This document shows, in pieces, positions 42,346 through 50,870 of a DNA stretch of 64,000 nt. Position 1 is the stretch's first letter; every line of letters starts with the position of its first letter. This DNA is from Actinoplanes lutulentus (GTDB taxonomy: Bacteria > Actinomycetota > Actinomycetes > Mycobacteriales > Micromonosporaceae). The notes beneath the pieces are model-generated. The model saw only the letters and a program-made list of their open reading frames with translations, made no database searches and had not been told where the DNA came from. The translations under genes and the position numbers were made by a program. The stretch covers positions 1-64,000 of the forward strand of contig NZ_QLMJ01000027.1 in assembly GCF_003259845.1 (NCBI RefSeq). Reading direction: 5' to 3'.

Positions 42346-43494
42346 ATGACCTTCTCCCCGTTCCGTATCCACGTATCCGACGAGGTACTCGACGATCTGC
42401 GGGCCCGATTGGCCCGCACTCGCTTCCCGGACCGCAGCGGCGATCAGCCGTGGCAGGCCGGCGCGGACCCCGATTACCTGCGGCAGCTGGTGTCGTACTG
42501 GGTCGACGGGTTCGACTGGCGGGCTCGCGAGGCCGAACTCAACGCATTGCCGCATTACCAGGCCCCGGTCGATGGGCGGCGCATGCACTTCCTTCGCGTG
42601 CCCGGTACGCGTCCGGCCGGCGCACCGGCCGGGCTGCCGCTGATTCTGAGCCACGGCTGGCCCAGCAGCTTCGTGGAGATGCTGCCGCTGGTCGATCGCC
42701 TGACCAACCCCGCGAAGTACGGGAACGACCCCGCCGACGCGTTCGACGTGGTGGTTCCCTCGCTGCCGGGATTCCTGTACTCGGAGCTGCCGGAGGGCCC
42801 GCTCACCCGGGCTTCGATGGCGCAGACGCTGCACCGGTTGATGACCGACGTCCTGGGCTACCGACGTTACGGCGCCTTCGGTGGCGATGTCGGTGGCGTG
42901 GTCACCGGGTGGCTGGGCGCCCTGTACCCCGAGCAGGTAGCCGGCATTCACATGATCCACCCACCGTTCCCGGCCAGCTTCGACTCCCGTCCCTTGTCTC
43001 CCGCCGAGCAGGCGTTTCTCGATGCCGAAGCGGCGTACGACGTGACCGATGGCGGTTACAGCGCCATCATGGGGACCCGGCCGGACACCATCGCCGCGGC
43101 ATTGAACGACTCTCCGGCCGGGCTGGCCGCCTGGCTCGTCGACAAGTACCGGGACTGGAGTGACAACCACGGGGACCTAGAAAGCCGTTTCGACCGGGAC
43201 ACCCTGCTCACGATCATCACCCTGTACTGGACCAGTGGCGCCATCGGCTCGTCGTTCCGGCAGTACTTCGACTTCCATCACAACAGCCCACGACCCGACA
43301 TCACCGTTCCCGCCGCGTTCACGGTGAGCACCGAACCCTCCCAGGCCAATTTCCCCCGCGAGATCGCCGAACGCGCCTGCACCGACATCCGGCACTGGAG
43401 CGAACCAGGAAAGGGCGGGCACTTCATGCCGCTGGAGGAACCGGACCTGCTTGCCGCCGAGATGACGCAGTTCTTCACGACGCTTCGCCGGTAA
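42346..43494 (+). CDS. Epoxide hydrolase (EHN-type alpha/beta hydrolase)
   Basis: The 382-residue protein has the N-terminal EHN domain (PFRIHVSDEVLDDLRARLAR, TRFPD, WRAREAELNALPHYQ). The alpha/beta hydrolase core has oxyanion motif HGWP, nucleophile Asp181 in GGDVGG and base His359 in GKGGHFMP. These enzymes open epoxides, such as those of juvenile-hormone-like or xenobiotic compounds, in the cytoplasm. GGAGG precedes the ATG and may be masked by the leader RNA. A hairpin terminator follows, so it is a single-gene unit. Confidence 0.9.
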   Translation: MTFSPFRIHVSDEVLDDLRARLARTRFPDRSGDQPWQAGADPDYLRQLVSYWVDGFDWRAREAELNALPHYQAPVDGRRMHFLRVPGTRPAGAPAGLPLILSHGWPSSFVEMLPLVDRLTNPAKYGNDPADAFDVVVPSLPGFLYSELPEGPLTRASMAQTLHRLMTDVLGYRRYGAFGGDVGGVVTGWLGALYPEQVAGIHMIHPPFPASFDSRPLSPAEQAFLDAEAAYDVTDGGYSAIMGTRPDTIAAALNDSPAGLAAWLVDKYRDWSDNHGDLESRFDRDTLLTIITLYWTSGAIGSSFRQYFDFHHNSPRPDITVPAAFTVSTEPSQANFPREIAERACTDIRHWSEPGKGGHFMPLEEPDLLAAEMTQFFTTLRR

Positions 43495-43502
43495 TGATCA
43501 GC

Positions 43503-43537
43503 AGCGGGAGCCGGGCCGCACCGGGCCGGTTCCCGCT
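43503..43537 (+). terminator. Hairpin terminator after the epoxide hydrolase
   Basis: Bases 43503-43518 pair with 43522-43537 around CAC: 16 positions with one G-U and one G-G. It begins 9 bases after the stop and lies before the start of the next gene. Confidence 0.75.
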
Positions 43538-43602
43538 CAGCCGAGGTCTGGTTGAATCGGCGGGCTGGGCGGTGTCGGACCGGCCGGGGAGAGTAGGTCA
43601 CG

Positions 43603-44817
43603 GTGAGTACGCTCGACGCGGTCAGGCAACTGATCCGCCAAGGCTATCGAGCCCGTCCCGAAGATCTCGCCGGCATGGCCATGCAGGCGGCGCCCCTGCT
43701 CGGCGTCACCGCGATGGTCATCTACGTCGTCGACCATCGGCAACGCGAACTGCTGCCGTTGCCCGGCGACCAGGCCCCGACCAGTAAGCCCATGCTGATC
43801 GACGGCACCCTTGCCGGCCGCGCGTACGGGACCCTGATGCCTGTCCCCGGTCCGCCGGATGCCGCCGGGCAGGTGTTGTGGGTGCCGCTGCTCGACGGCA
43901 GCGAGCGGATGGGCGTTCTGCAGATCATCGCCGACCGGTCCCTGACCGAGCAGGCCGTCGCCGACTGCGCCACGATCGCCGCTCTTTTCGGGGAACTCGT
44001 CGTCACCTGCGATCTCTACAGCGACACGATCGAGCGGCGGCGGCGCCGCGAACCCATGCGACTGGCAGCCGAGATGCTCCGCGCCCAGCTGCCCCCGCTG
44101 ACCTTCGCCACCAGCCGTACCGTGATCGCCGGCATCCTCGAACCCTGCTACGACGTCGGTGGCGACGCCTTCGATTACGCGGTGAACGGCGACACCGCCC
44201 ACCTCGCCCTGTTCGACGCGGTGGGGCACGGCTCCGCGGGTGGCATGCGCGCCGTCATTCTCGCCTCGATCGTCATCGCCGCCTACCGCAACGGCCGGCG
44301 CGCCGGCATGGACCTGGCGGCCACCTACCACCACCTCGACAATGCCGTCCGGGAGCACGATCGCACCGGCATGATCACCGCGGTGATGGCCGAACTCGAC
44401 CAGAACACCGGAGTCCTGCGGGTCATCTCCGCCGGCCATCCCGGCGGCATCGTGCTGCGCCGTGGCCGGTTGGTCACTGTTCTGCCCACCCCCACCGCCC
44501 TGCCGGTCACCCTCGGTGACCGGCGGCCACCGGTGATCATCGAGGAGGCCCTCGAACCCGGCGATCAGGTGCTGCTCTACACCGACGGCATCACCGAGGC
44601 CCGTGACTACGACGGCAACCCGTTCGGCGTCGAGCGGCTCATCGACTTCACCCAGCGAGCCCTCGCCGACCAGCTTCCCGCCCCGGAAACGGTCCGCCGG
44701 CTTGTGCACGCCATCCTCGAACACCAGGACGACTGCCTCCAGGACGACGCCACCGTCCTTCTCCTGCAATGGAACGGTGCACCCGCCGAGGATGAAACGC
44801 AGCCGGCCCGGGCGTGA
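43603..44817 (+). CDS. PP2C-type phosphatase with GAF domain (SpoIIE/RsbU-like)
   Basis: The 404-residue protein has an N-terminal GAF-like sensor (residues about 15-140: LLGVTAMVIYVVDHRQRELL, GQVLWVPLLDGSERMGVLQI). A SpoIIE domain follows with metal sites in EPCYDVGGDAFDY and LFDAVGHGSAGG, then ISAGHPGGIVLR, LLYTDGITEARD and DDCLQDDATVLLLQ. It should dephosphorylate an anti-sigma-factor antagonist in a partner-switching pathway. No partner gene is close, so it acts on remote targets. GTG start. Its stop lies inside a perfect terminator stem. Confidence 0.92.
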   Translation: MSTLDAVRQLIRQGYRARPEDLAGMAMQAAPLLGVTAMVIYVVDHRQRELLPLPGDQAPTSKPMLIDGTLAGRAYGTLMPVPGPPDAAGQVLWVPLLDGSERMGVLQIIADRSLTEQAVADCATIAALFGELVVTCDLYSDTIERRRRREPMRLAAEMLRAQLPPLTFATSRTVIAGILEPCYDVGGDAFDYAVNGDTAHLALFDAVGHGSAGGMRAVILASIVIAAYRNGRRAGMDLAATYHHLDNAVREHDRTGMITAVMAELDQNTGVLRVISAGHPGGIVLRRGRLVTVLPTPTALPVTLGDRRPPVIIEEALEPGDQVLLYTDGITEARDYDGNPFGVERLIDFTQRALADQLPAPETVRRLVHAILEHQDDCLQDDATVLLLQWNGAPAEDETQPARA

Positions 44818-44840
44818 GCTGCGATCTCACGCCCGGGCCG
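44804..44840. terminator. 15-bp perfect hairpin overlapping a stop codon, between convergent genes
   Basis: Bases 44804-44818 and 44826-44840 are perfect complements around CTGCGAT. The left arm contains the TGA of the phosphatase gene. The fasciclin gene on the other strand ends at 44860, so the stem can terminate both transcripts. Confidence 0.85.
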
Positions 44841-44859
44841 TGCTCGGGGAGGACCGGGA

Positions 44860-45513
44860 TCAGGGGAGGTTGATCGGGCGCAGGACGCGGTCGATGCCGT
44901 GGCCGATCTGGCGGTTGCCCTTGTTGATGTCGAAGCGGTTGATCCGCGGGTTACGGTCGGAACGGTCGGCGTCGATCAGGGCGATGCGCTTGTGCCAGCG
45001 CGGGCCGTACACATCGACCTTGATCTTGGATCCGGCCGCGGTGGCCAGCTTCGCGTTGTCGGACTTGAGGGCCGCTTTCTTGGTGATCGTGGCGCCCGGG
45101 ACGACGTGGTACAGCAGCACGGACTCGACGGTGTCGATGCCCAGGCCGGCGACGGCGGTGAACGCCTTCTTCTCGCCCGGCAGCCGCTTGGTCTTGGTGA
45201 TGTCCTTCACGAGCAGCTGGAAGGCGCGGTCGTTGGGCAGGAACGCGGTGAGCTTGACCTTGCCGTCGGCGAGCACGCCGACCTTGCTGCCCGGCTTCGC
45301 CTTCAGCACGGCAGTCACGGCGGCGGCCAGGATGTCGTAGTCGTGACCGTTGTGGTCGAAGCCGCTCTTGTCCGCGGTCAGGACCGCGGCGAGAGACTTG
45401 GTCTTGAGCGGCTTCTTGCCGGTGGCCTGCGCGGGGGCGGCGCTGAGCGCGGCGGCGACGATCGCGGCGGTGGCGACCGCGGCGGCCTGCTTGCCGAGAC
45501 GGGTGAACCTCAT
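44860..45513 (-). CDS. Secreted fasciclin-domain protein
   Basis: The 217-residue protein has a signal peptide (MRFTRLGKQAAAVATAAIVAAALS..APAQA, cleavage near residue 31) and one FAS1 domain. The domain shows the pattern AFLPNDRAFQLLVKDI, then VESVLLYHVVPGATITKKAAL, and ends GNRQIGHGIDRVLRPINLP. FAS1 domains mediate adhesion or polysaccharide binding outside the cell. GAGG with 7-base spacing supports the ATG at 45513. It is the only gene on its strand here and diverges from the pectate lyases. Confidence 0.9.
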   Translation of the reverse strand: MRFTRLGKQAAAVATAAIVAAALSAAPAQATGKKPLKTKSLAAVLTADKSGFDHNGHDYDILAAAVTAVLKAKPGSKVGVLADGKVKLTAFLPNDRAFQLLVKDITKTKRLPGEKKAFTAVAGLGIDTVESVLLYHVVPGATITKKAALKSDNAKLATAAGSKIKVDVYGPRWHKRIALIDADRSDRNPRINRFDINKGNRQIGHGIDRVLRPINLP

Positions 45514-45829
45514 CTTCGAGCCTCTTTCCGATCGGTACGGGTGGTGGCTCCGACAGCCACCACTCGTACTTCGCTCGGGCCCCCTCGGATGGATGCAGTC
45601 AATTCGTGAGAGTTGTGACTGCAACATTTCTGCAAACGAAAAACATTGACCAGCTCCGATGGGCGATTTTATGGTCGGCCCAAGGTTTCGCGGATGTTAC
45701 ACAGCCCGGCGGGCGCATTTCCCGCCGCATTTCCTGATCACTGTTTCCGCCGCGCTCAGGGCAGCGCGGTGGCGATGCCGCGCACCCGTTCCCCCTCCCG
45801 GTCCCTTCTGCGTGATCCGAGGTCCCGAC
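45514..45829. promoter_or_regulatory. 316-base divergent intergenic region with a candidate pectate lyase promoter
   Basis: No gene is seen. TTGACC (45646-45651) and TATGGT (45670-45675), 18 bases apart, are a fair promoter for the rightward pectate lyase genes, with a leader of about 150 bases. The AT-rich part 45601-45650 repeats TGCAA (TGCAACATTTCTGCAA). I see no convincing promoter for the leftward fasciclin gene. Confidence 0.5.
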
Positions 45830-47422
45830 ATGAGAAGAGTTCGATGGTTCACCGCCGGTTTCGCGGTGGTCGCGCCGGCCGTGCTGCTCACCGCGGTGCT
45901 CAGCGCTCCGGCACGCGCCGAGGCGCTGTTCGGCGACACGTTCGACGACGGCAACGCCGACGGATGGAGCCGCAACGGCGGCACCTGGTCGGTCGTCACC
46001 GACGGCACCCCCGCGTATCGCCAGTCCAGCACCAGCGCGAACGCGCGGGCCCTGGCCGGTGCCACCTCCTGGACCGATTACACCGTGCAGGCGCGGGTCA
46101 AACCGCTCGCCTTCGGCGCTGCCGACCGCACCGCCGGGGTGGCCGCGCGGGCCCAGTCCACCAGCCAGTACTACACCCTCGTGCTGACCGGCGGCGGCAC
46201 CGCCCAGTTGCAGCGGGTCTCCGGCGGCACCGCGGCCGTGCTCGCCACCGCCGTGGTGGGCGGCGGCACCGGTACGTGGCGCACGCTCGCCCTGCGCGCC
46301 CAGGGCAGCACGCTGACCGGCTATGTCGACGGAACCCAGGTCGCCCAGGCCACGGACAGCAGTTTCGCCGGTGGCCGGATCGGCCTCGTCACGTCGTACG
46401 CAAGCGCGGTTTTTGATGATGTGACGGTGACCAACGACGGACCCGGGCCGGGGCCGTCGCCGAGTTCGCCCGCGCCCAGCTCGCCCCCGCCTCCCGGAGG
46501 CTGTGCGGTGAGCGGCGCGGCAAGTGGTTTCGCCGCGGTCAACGCGTGGGGCCAGAACGGCACGACCGGTGGCGCCGGCGGCCCGGTGGTGCAGGTCGAC
46601 ACGGCCGCTGAGCTGCTCTCCTCGATCGCGGCGGCAGGCCCGCTGACCATCTGCGTGGCCGGCACCATCACGCTGCCGGCCGGCATGTACGACGTGACGA
46701 GCGACAAGTCGATCGTCGGCGTCGGCGCAACCGCCGGGATCAGCGGTGGCGGCTTCAACATCGGCCTGCCGGTGTCGGCGGTGACCACGCCGCCGGCCGA
46801 CGCGGTGCACAACGTGATCATCCAGAATCTGTCGTTCCGTGGCGCCAGCGACGACTCGATAAACGTGCAGATGTTCTCGCACCACATCTGGATCGACCAC
46901 AACGATCTGGCACAGGGGTATGACGGGCTGATCGACGTGAAGCGTGGCTCGTCCTATGTCACGGTGTCCTGGAACCACACCCACCACCACACCAAGAACA
47001 TGCTGCTCGGTCACGACGACGGCAACGGCGCTCAGGACACCGGCCGGCTCAAGGTCAGTTATCACCACAACTGGTTCGACGCGACGCCGCAGCGCAACCC
47101 GCGGGTCCGGTTCGGCGAGCCGGTGCACGTCTACAACAACTACTACTTCTACAACACCGACACCGGCGTGGCCTGCCAGAACACCGCCGGGTGCATGGTC
47201 GAGGGCAACTACTTCGAGAACGTCGAGGAGCCGGTCACCAATACGTACGCCGGACCGGCCGGACGCTGCGTGGCCCGCAACAACGTCTTCGTGGGGGAGT
47301 CCGGAGCGCCGGACTGCAGCGGAACCGTGCAGGAGCCGTCGGTGTACTACTCCTACACCCTCGACGACCCGAACGCGGTGAAGTCCATCGTCACCGCGGG
47401 CGCGGGCGTGGGGAGGCTCTGA
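45830..47422 (+). CDS. Secreted pectate lyase (PL1) with N-terminal LamG/concanavalin-like module
   Basis: The roughly 530-residue protein has a signal peptide ending near ARAE. Residues about 35-205 form a carbohydrate-binding-like beta-sandwich (LFGDTFDDGNADGWSRNGGT..YYTLVLTGGG..RIGLVTSYASAVFDDV), followed by a Pro/Ser linker. The PL1 parallel beta-helix comes next (GFAAVNAWGQNGTTGGAGG, IDHNDLAQGYDGLIDVKRGS, VSWNHTHHH, YHHNWFDATPQRNPRVRFGE). The RNPRVRFG segment carries the catalytic arginine, and WIDHN and DGLIDV supply calcium ligands. It degrades homogalacturonan outside the cell. ATG at 45830 with GAGG. A TGATG junction links it to the next lyase. Confidence 0.93.
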   Translation: MRRVRWFTAGFAVVAPAVLLTAVLSAPARAEALFGDTFDDGNADGWSRNGGTWSVVTDGTPAYRQSSTSANARALAGATSWTDYTVQARVKPLAFGAADRTAGVAARAQSTSQYYTLVLTGGGTAQLQRVSGGTAAVLATAVVGGGTGTWRTLALRAQGSTLTGYVDGTQVAQATDSSFAGGRIGLVTSYASAVFDDVTVTNDGPGPGPSPSSPAPSSPPPPGGCAVSGAASGFAAVNAWGQNGTTGGAGGPVVQVDTAAELLSSIAAAGPLTICVAGTITLPAGMYDVTSDKSIVGVGATAGISGGGFNIGLPVSAVTTPPADAVHNVIIQNLSFRGASDDSINVQMFSHHIWIDHNDLAQGYDGLIDVKRGSSYVTVSWNHTHHHTKNMLLGHDDGNGAQDTGRLKVSYHHNWFDATPQRNPRVRFGEPVHVYNNYYFYNTDTGVACQNTAGCMVEGNYFENVEEPVTNTYAGPAGRCVARNNVFVGESGAPDCSGTVQEPSVYYSYTLDDPNAVKSIVTAGAGVGRL

Positions 47423-48336
47423 TGTACGGATTGCTCGCCGCCCTGCTGATGGCGCCCGTGCTCGTCGCGCCGGCTGCGGCTTCCGCTGCGGACGGATTCG
47501 CCACCGGGACCACCGGGGGAGCAGGTGGCCCCACGGTCACCGTCGACACCACCGATGAGCTGCTCGACGCGATCGACACCGTCGGCGCGATGGTCATCCA
47601 GGTCTCCGGCACCATCGCCATCACCAGCAAACAGGGGGTCCGGCCGAACAAGACGATCGTCGGGGCCGGCGCGAACGCCACGATCACCGGCGGCGGGTTC
47701 GACTTCTACCGTTCGTCCAACGTGATCGTACGGAACCTGACCTTCGTCGGCGCCGAGGACGACGCGGTGAACGTCGGCCAGCAGTCGCACCACATCTGGA
47801 TCGACCACAACACGTTCCGCAGCCCGGTCGACGGGTCGATCGACATCGTGCGGGGCGCCGACTACGTCACGGTGTCGTGGAACCACTTCGCCGGCACCGA
47901 CAAGAGCATGCTGATCGGCCACTCCGACGGCGCGGCCTCCAGCGACATCGGCCATCTGAAGGTCAGCATTCACCACAACTGGTTCGACGGTTCCCGGCAG
48001 CGTCACCCGCGGGTGCGCTTCGGCGAGCCGGTGCACGTCTACAACAACCTCTTCGAGGGCAACGAGCTCTACGCGGTGGCATCCACCATGAACGCCGGTG
48101 TGGTGGTGGAGGGGAACAGCTTCACGAACGTCCCGTACCCCTGCTTCTCCACCAGCGGGTACGCCGACAGCGGGCCGGGCCGTCTGGTGCAGCGCGGCAA
48201 CCAGTTCAGCGGGTCCGGCGTCTGCGAGGCGGGCGGCAGTGTGGCCGAGCCGTCGCAGTACTACGCGTACACCCTGGATCCGGTGGCCTCGGTGCCGGCG
48301 GCAGTGCGGTCCGGGGCCGGCGCCGGCCGGATCTGA
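47422..48336 (+). CDS. Secreted pectate lyase (PL1), single module
   Basis: The 304-residue protein has a signal peptide ending near ASAA and a PL1 domain with the same blocks as the upstream lyase: WIDHNTFRSPVDGSIDIVRG, VSWNHFAGTDKSM, IHHNWFDGSRQRHPRVRFGE and VHVYNNLFEG. It looks like a duplicate of the catalytic part of its neighbour without the accessory module; the two have diverged clearly. The A of its ATG is the last base of the upstream stop, so the two are translated together. Confidence 0.93.
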   Translation: MYGLLAALLMAPVLVAPAAASAADGFATGTTGGAGGPTVTVDTTDELLDAIDTVGAMVIQVSGTIAITSKQGVRPNKTIVGAGANATITGGGFDFYRSSNVIVRNLTFVGAEDDAVNVGQQSHHIWIDHNTFRSPVDGSIDIVRGADYVTVSWNHFAGTDKSMLIGHSDGAASSDIGHLKVSIHHNWFDGSRQRHPRVRFGEPVHVYNNLFEGNELYAVASTMNAGVVVEGNSFTNVPYPCFSTSGYADSGPGRLVQRGNQFSGSGVCEAGGSVAEPSQYYAYTLDPVASVPAAVRSGAGAGRI

Positions 48337-48341
48337 GGTTT

Positions 48342-48370
48342 CACCCGCCGGGCCGAGACCACCGGCGGTG
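48342..48370. terminator. Bidirectional hairpin between convergent genes
   Basis: 48342-48351 pairs with 48362-48370 (9 bp, one bulged C) around 10 bases, directly between the stop of the second pectate lyase (48336) and the stop of the leftward monooxygenase (48372). Confidence 0.65.
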
Positions 48371-48371
48371 C

Positions 48372-49697
48372 CTAGATCGTGTACTGGTTCTCCGGGCGCG
48401 GGAGGCCGAGGTGCTCGCGGAACGTCGTGCCGGTGTAGCCCTCGCGGAACAGGCCCCGCGCGCGGAGGATCGGCACGACGGTCTCGGCGAACACGTTGAT
48501 GCCGGTCGGCAGCGACGGCGGCATCACGTTGAAGCCGTCGGCGGCGCCGCCGGTGAACCAGTGCTGGATGTGGTCGGCGACCTGCTCGGGGGTGCCGGCC
48601 AGCACCTTGTGCCCGCGAGCTCCGGCGAGTTTGTGCAGGAGCTCGCGCAGGGTGGGCTTCTCACGGCGGACGATGTCGGCGTACACCTGGGTGCGGCTCT
48701 TGAGGTTGTCCGTCACGTCGCCCGCGCCGGCGAAGGCCTCCTCGGGTACGCGCTCGTCGAGGTCGAGGTGGTCGAGGTCGACGTAGGCGAAGTCCTTGAG
48801 CTGGATGAGCCCGAACGCGGGCACGGTCAGCTCGTTCAGCTCGGCCTGCAGGCGCAGCGCCTCCTCCTCGGTGCCGCCGATCACGGGGCTCAGACCGGGC
48901 AGGATCTTGATGTGGCCGGGGTTGCGGCCGCGTCCGGCGGCCTGGCTTTTGATGTCGGCGTAGAAGGCCCGGGCGTCGTCGATGTGTTGCTGGGCGGTGA
49001 AGATGGCCTCGGCGTACTTGGCGGCGAAGGCCCGGCCGTGGTTCGACGAACCGGCCTGGACCAGCACCGGGTATCCCTGCGGCGGACGCGGTGTGGTGAG
49101 TGCTCCCTGGACGCGCACGTGCCGGGAGTTCACGCCCGGATGATGGATACGCGAGGGATCGAGGTACCGGCCGGCCGCGCGGTCAAGGCGGATCGCGTCG
49201 TCCTGCCAGCTGTCCCAGAGCTTGAGTACGGCGTCGACGTACGCGTCGGCGCGTTCGTACCGGGTCGCCGCGTCCGGGTTCCCGTCGAGACCGAAGTTGC
49301 GGGCCGCGGCGGGGGAGTCGGTGGTGACGATGTTCCAGCCGGCCCGGCCGCGGGAGAGGTGGTCGAGGCTCGCGAGGGATCGGGCCAGCTGCCAGGGATG
49401 GGAGTACGTGGTGGACGCGGTGCCGATCAGCCCGATCCGCTCCGTGGCCCCGGCGATGATCGCCAGGGTCACGAGCGGATCGAGCCGTCCCGCCGAGTTG
49501 AACTCGATGTTGTCGTCGAGCTTGGGGATGTCGGCGAGGAAGACCGCGTCGAAGGCGGCAGCCTCGGCCGTGCGCGCCAGTTCGGTGTAGAACCCGGGGT
49601 CGAACATCCGCTCCGGCGTGGAACCGGGATGCCGCCAGGCGGCCTCGTGGTGGCCCGAGGCGAGGATGAACAGGTTCAGGTGAAGTTGGCGCGTCAC
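48372..49697 (-). CDS. LLM-class monooxygenase, NtaA/SnaA/DszA type
   Basis: The 441-residue flavin monooxygenase begins LHLNLFILASGHHEAAWRHP and has FDAVFLADIP, GLIGTASTTYSHPWQLARSLA, HLSRGRAGWNIVTT and YPVLVQAGSSNHGRAFAAKY, all typical of the nitrilotriacetate/DszA branch. It needs reduced FMN from a reductase, and none is encoded in this operon. It follows an SfnB/DszC-like gene by 9 bases and starts with GTG. Context suggests oxidative release of sulfur or nitrogen from an organic compound. Confidence 0.92.
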   Translation of the reverse strand: MTRQLHLNLFILASGHHEAAWRHPGSTPERMFDPGFYTELARTAEAAAFDAVFLADIPKLDDNIEFNSAGRLDPLVTLAIIAGATERIGLIGTASTTYSHPWQLARSLASLDHLSRGRAGWNIVTTDSPAAARNFGLDGNPDAATRYERADAYVDAVLKLWDSWQDDAIRLDRAAGRYLDPSRIHHPGVNSRHVRVQGALTTPRPPQGYPVLVQAGSSNHGRAFAAKYAEAIFTAQQHIDDARAFYADIKSQAAGRGRNPGHIKILPGLSPVIGGTEEEALRLQAELNELTVPAFGLIQLKDFAYVDLDHLDLDERVPEEAFAGAGDVTDNLKSRTQVYADIVRREKPTLRELLHKLAGARGHKVLAGTPEQVADHIQHWFTGGAADGFNVMPPSLPTGINVFAETVVPILRARGLFREGYTGTTFREHLGLPRPENQYTI

Positions 49698-49706
49698 GGC
49701 TTCCGC

Positions 49707-50870
49707 TCAGAAGTAGGTGTTGTCGGGCAGGGTCGCGCCGTTGACCAGCAGGTCACCGATGGCGCGATTCTTGAAGCGCACCGGATTGTGCGAGACGACA
49801 GTGCGGATGTTGCGCCAGTGCCGGTCCAGGTTGGCCGAGCGCTTGACCGCCGACGCCCCGCCGACCTCGAAGAGCGCCGTGGCGGCAAGCAGCCCGAGGT
49901 CGTGCAGGACCACCTGGGCCTGTGAGGCCCGCAGCGCGGCCTCGTGCACCGCCTCGTCCCTGAGGAGGACCGGGCTGCCGGGGATGCGGGCCAGCACGTC
50001 GGCCGTTTCCAGGACGACGGCGGTGGCCGCCGAGGACAGCGCCGAGATCTCGCCGACGACCTGCTGCAGCACCGGGTCGTCCTTCGGCAGGTCGGCCGAG
50101 CCGTGCGTGAAACTGCGCCGGCGCGAGCGGATCAGGGCGATGGCGTCGTCCAGCACCGACCGCACGTTCCCGGCCACCACCGCGTTCAGGTAGTGCTGGT
50201 AGAACGGCCCGAGGTGCCACCGCGGGATCGAGCTGAGATCCTCCGGCGGGAGTGTCACGTCCTCGGCCGATACCCGTACCCTCGCAAAACGGGTGGTCCC
50301 GGTCGCGGTGAGCGACTGACCGAAGCCGTCCCAGTCGTCCTCGACCGTGAGGCCCTCGGCGCCGAGCGTGAGCAGGGCCTGGACCGGGATGCCGGTGTCG
50401 GTGACGCCGGTGACGAAGGTGTGGTCGGCGTACAGGGTGCCGGTGGAGTAGTACTTGGTGCCCTCGACGACGTAATCGTCGCCGTCCGGTGTGAACGTCG
50501 TCGACTTGCCGAAGTCGCCGGCGTGTTTGGCGCCCAGTTCGTTGTTGCCGTTGCCGAACAGCTCACCGGCGGCCACCCGCGCGATCCAGCGTTCCCGGCG
50601 CGGGGAGGCGGGCCAGGTCAGGATGTCCTCGACCGTACCGAAGTGGGCTCTCAGCAGGTGACCGATGTTGGAGTCGGCGTGGCTCAGGCGCACCACCAGG
50701 TCGAACAGGTCGCGCACGCCGGCGCCGCTGCCGCCCTCGGCGACCGGCACCCGGTACGCCCCGAGCCGGGCCTGCTTGATCCAGGCGATCTGCTCGAAGG
50801 GTGCGATGCCCTCGGCGTCGCGGTAGGCCGCCCCCTCGGCGATGCGGGCGATCAGAGCGTCGAAGGTCAT
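49707..50870 (-). CDS. Acyl-CoA-dehydrogenase-fold flavoenzyme (DszC/SfnB-like), copy A
   Basis: The 387-residue protein belongs to the DszC/SfnB branch: FEQIAWIKQARLGAYRVPVA, SHADSNIGHLLRAHFGTVED, DYVVEGTKYYSTGTLYADH, and the end RHWRNIRTVVSHNPVRFKN..LPDNTYF. The branch uses reduced flavin to oxygenate sulfur or related compounds rather than to dehydrogenate acyl-CoA. A second copy lies at 51784. ATGA overlap with the hydrolase gene before it. Confidence 0.9.
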   Translation of the reverse strand: MTFDALIARIAEGAAYRDAEGIAPFEQIAWIKQARLGAYRVPVAEGGSGAGVRDLFDLVVRLSHADSNIGHLLRAHFGTVEDILTWPASPRRERWIARVAAGELFGNGNNELGAKHAGDFGKSTTFTPDGDDYVVEGTKYYSTGTLYADHTFVTGVTDTGIPVQALLTLGAEGLTVEDDWDGFGQSLTATGTTRFARVRVSAEDVTLPPEDLSSIPRWHLGPFYQHYLNAVVAGNVRSVLDDAIALIRSRRRSFTHGSADLPKDDPVLQQVVGEISALSSAATAVVLETADVLARIPGSPVLLRDEAVHEAALRASQAQVVLHDLGLLAATALFEVGGASAVKRSANLDRHWRNIRTVVSHNPVRFKNRAIGDLLVNGATLPDNTYF

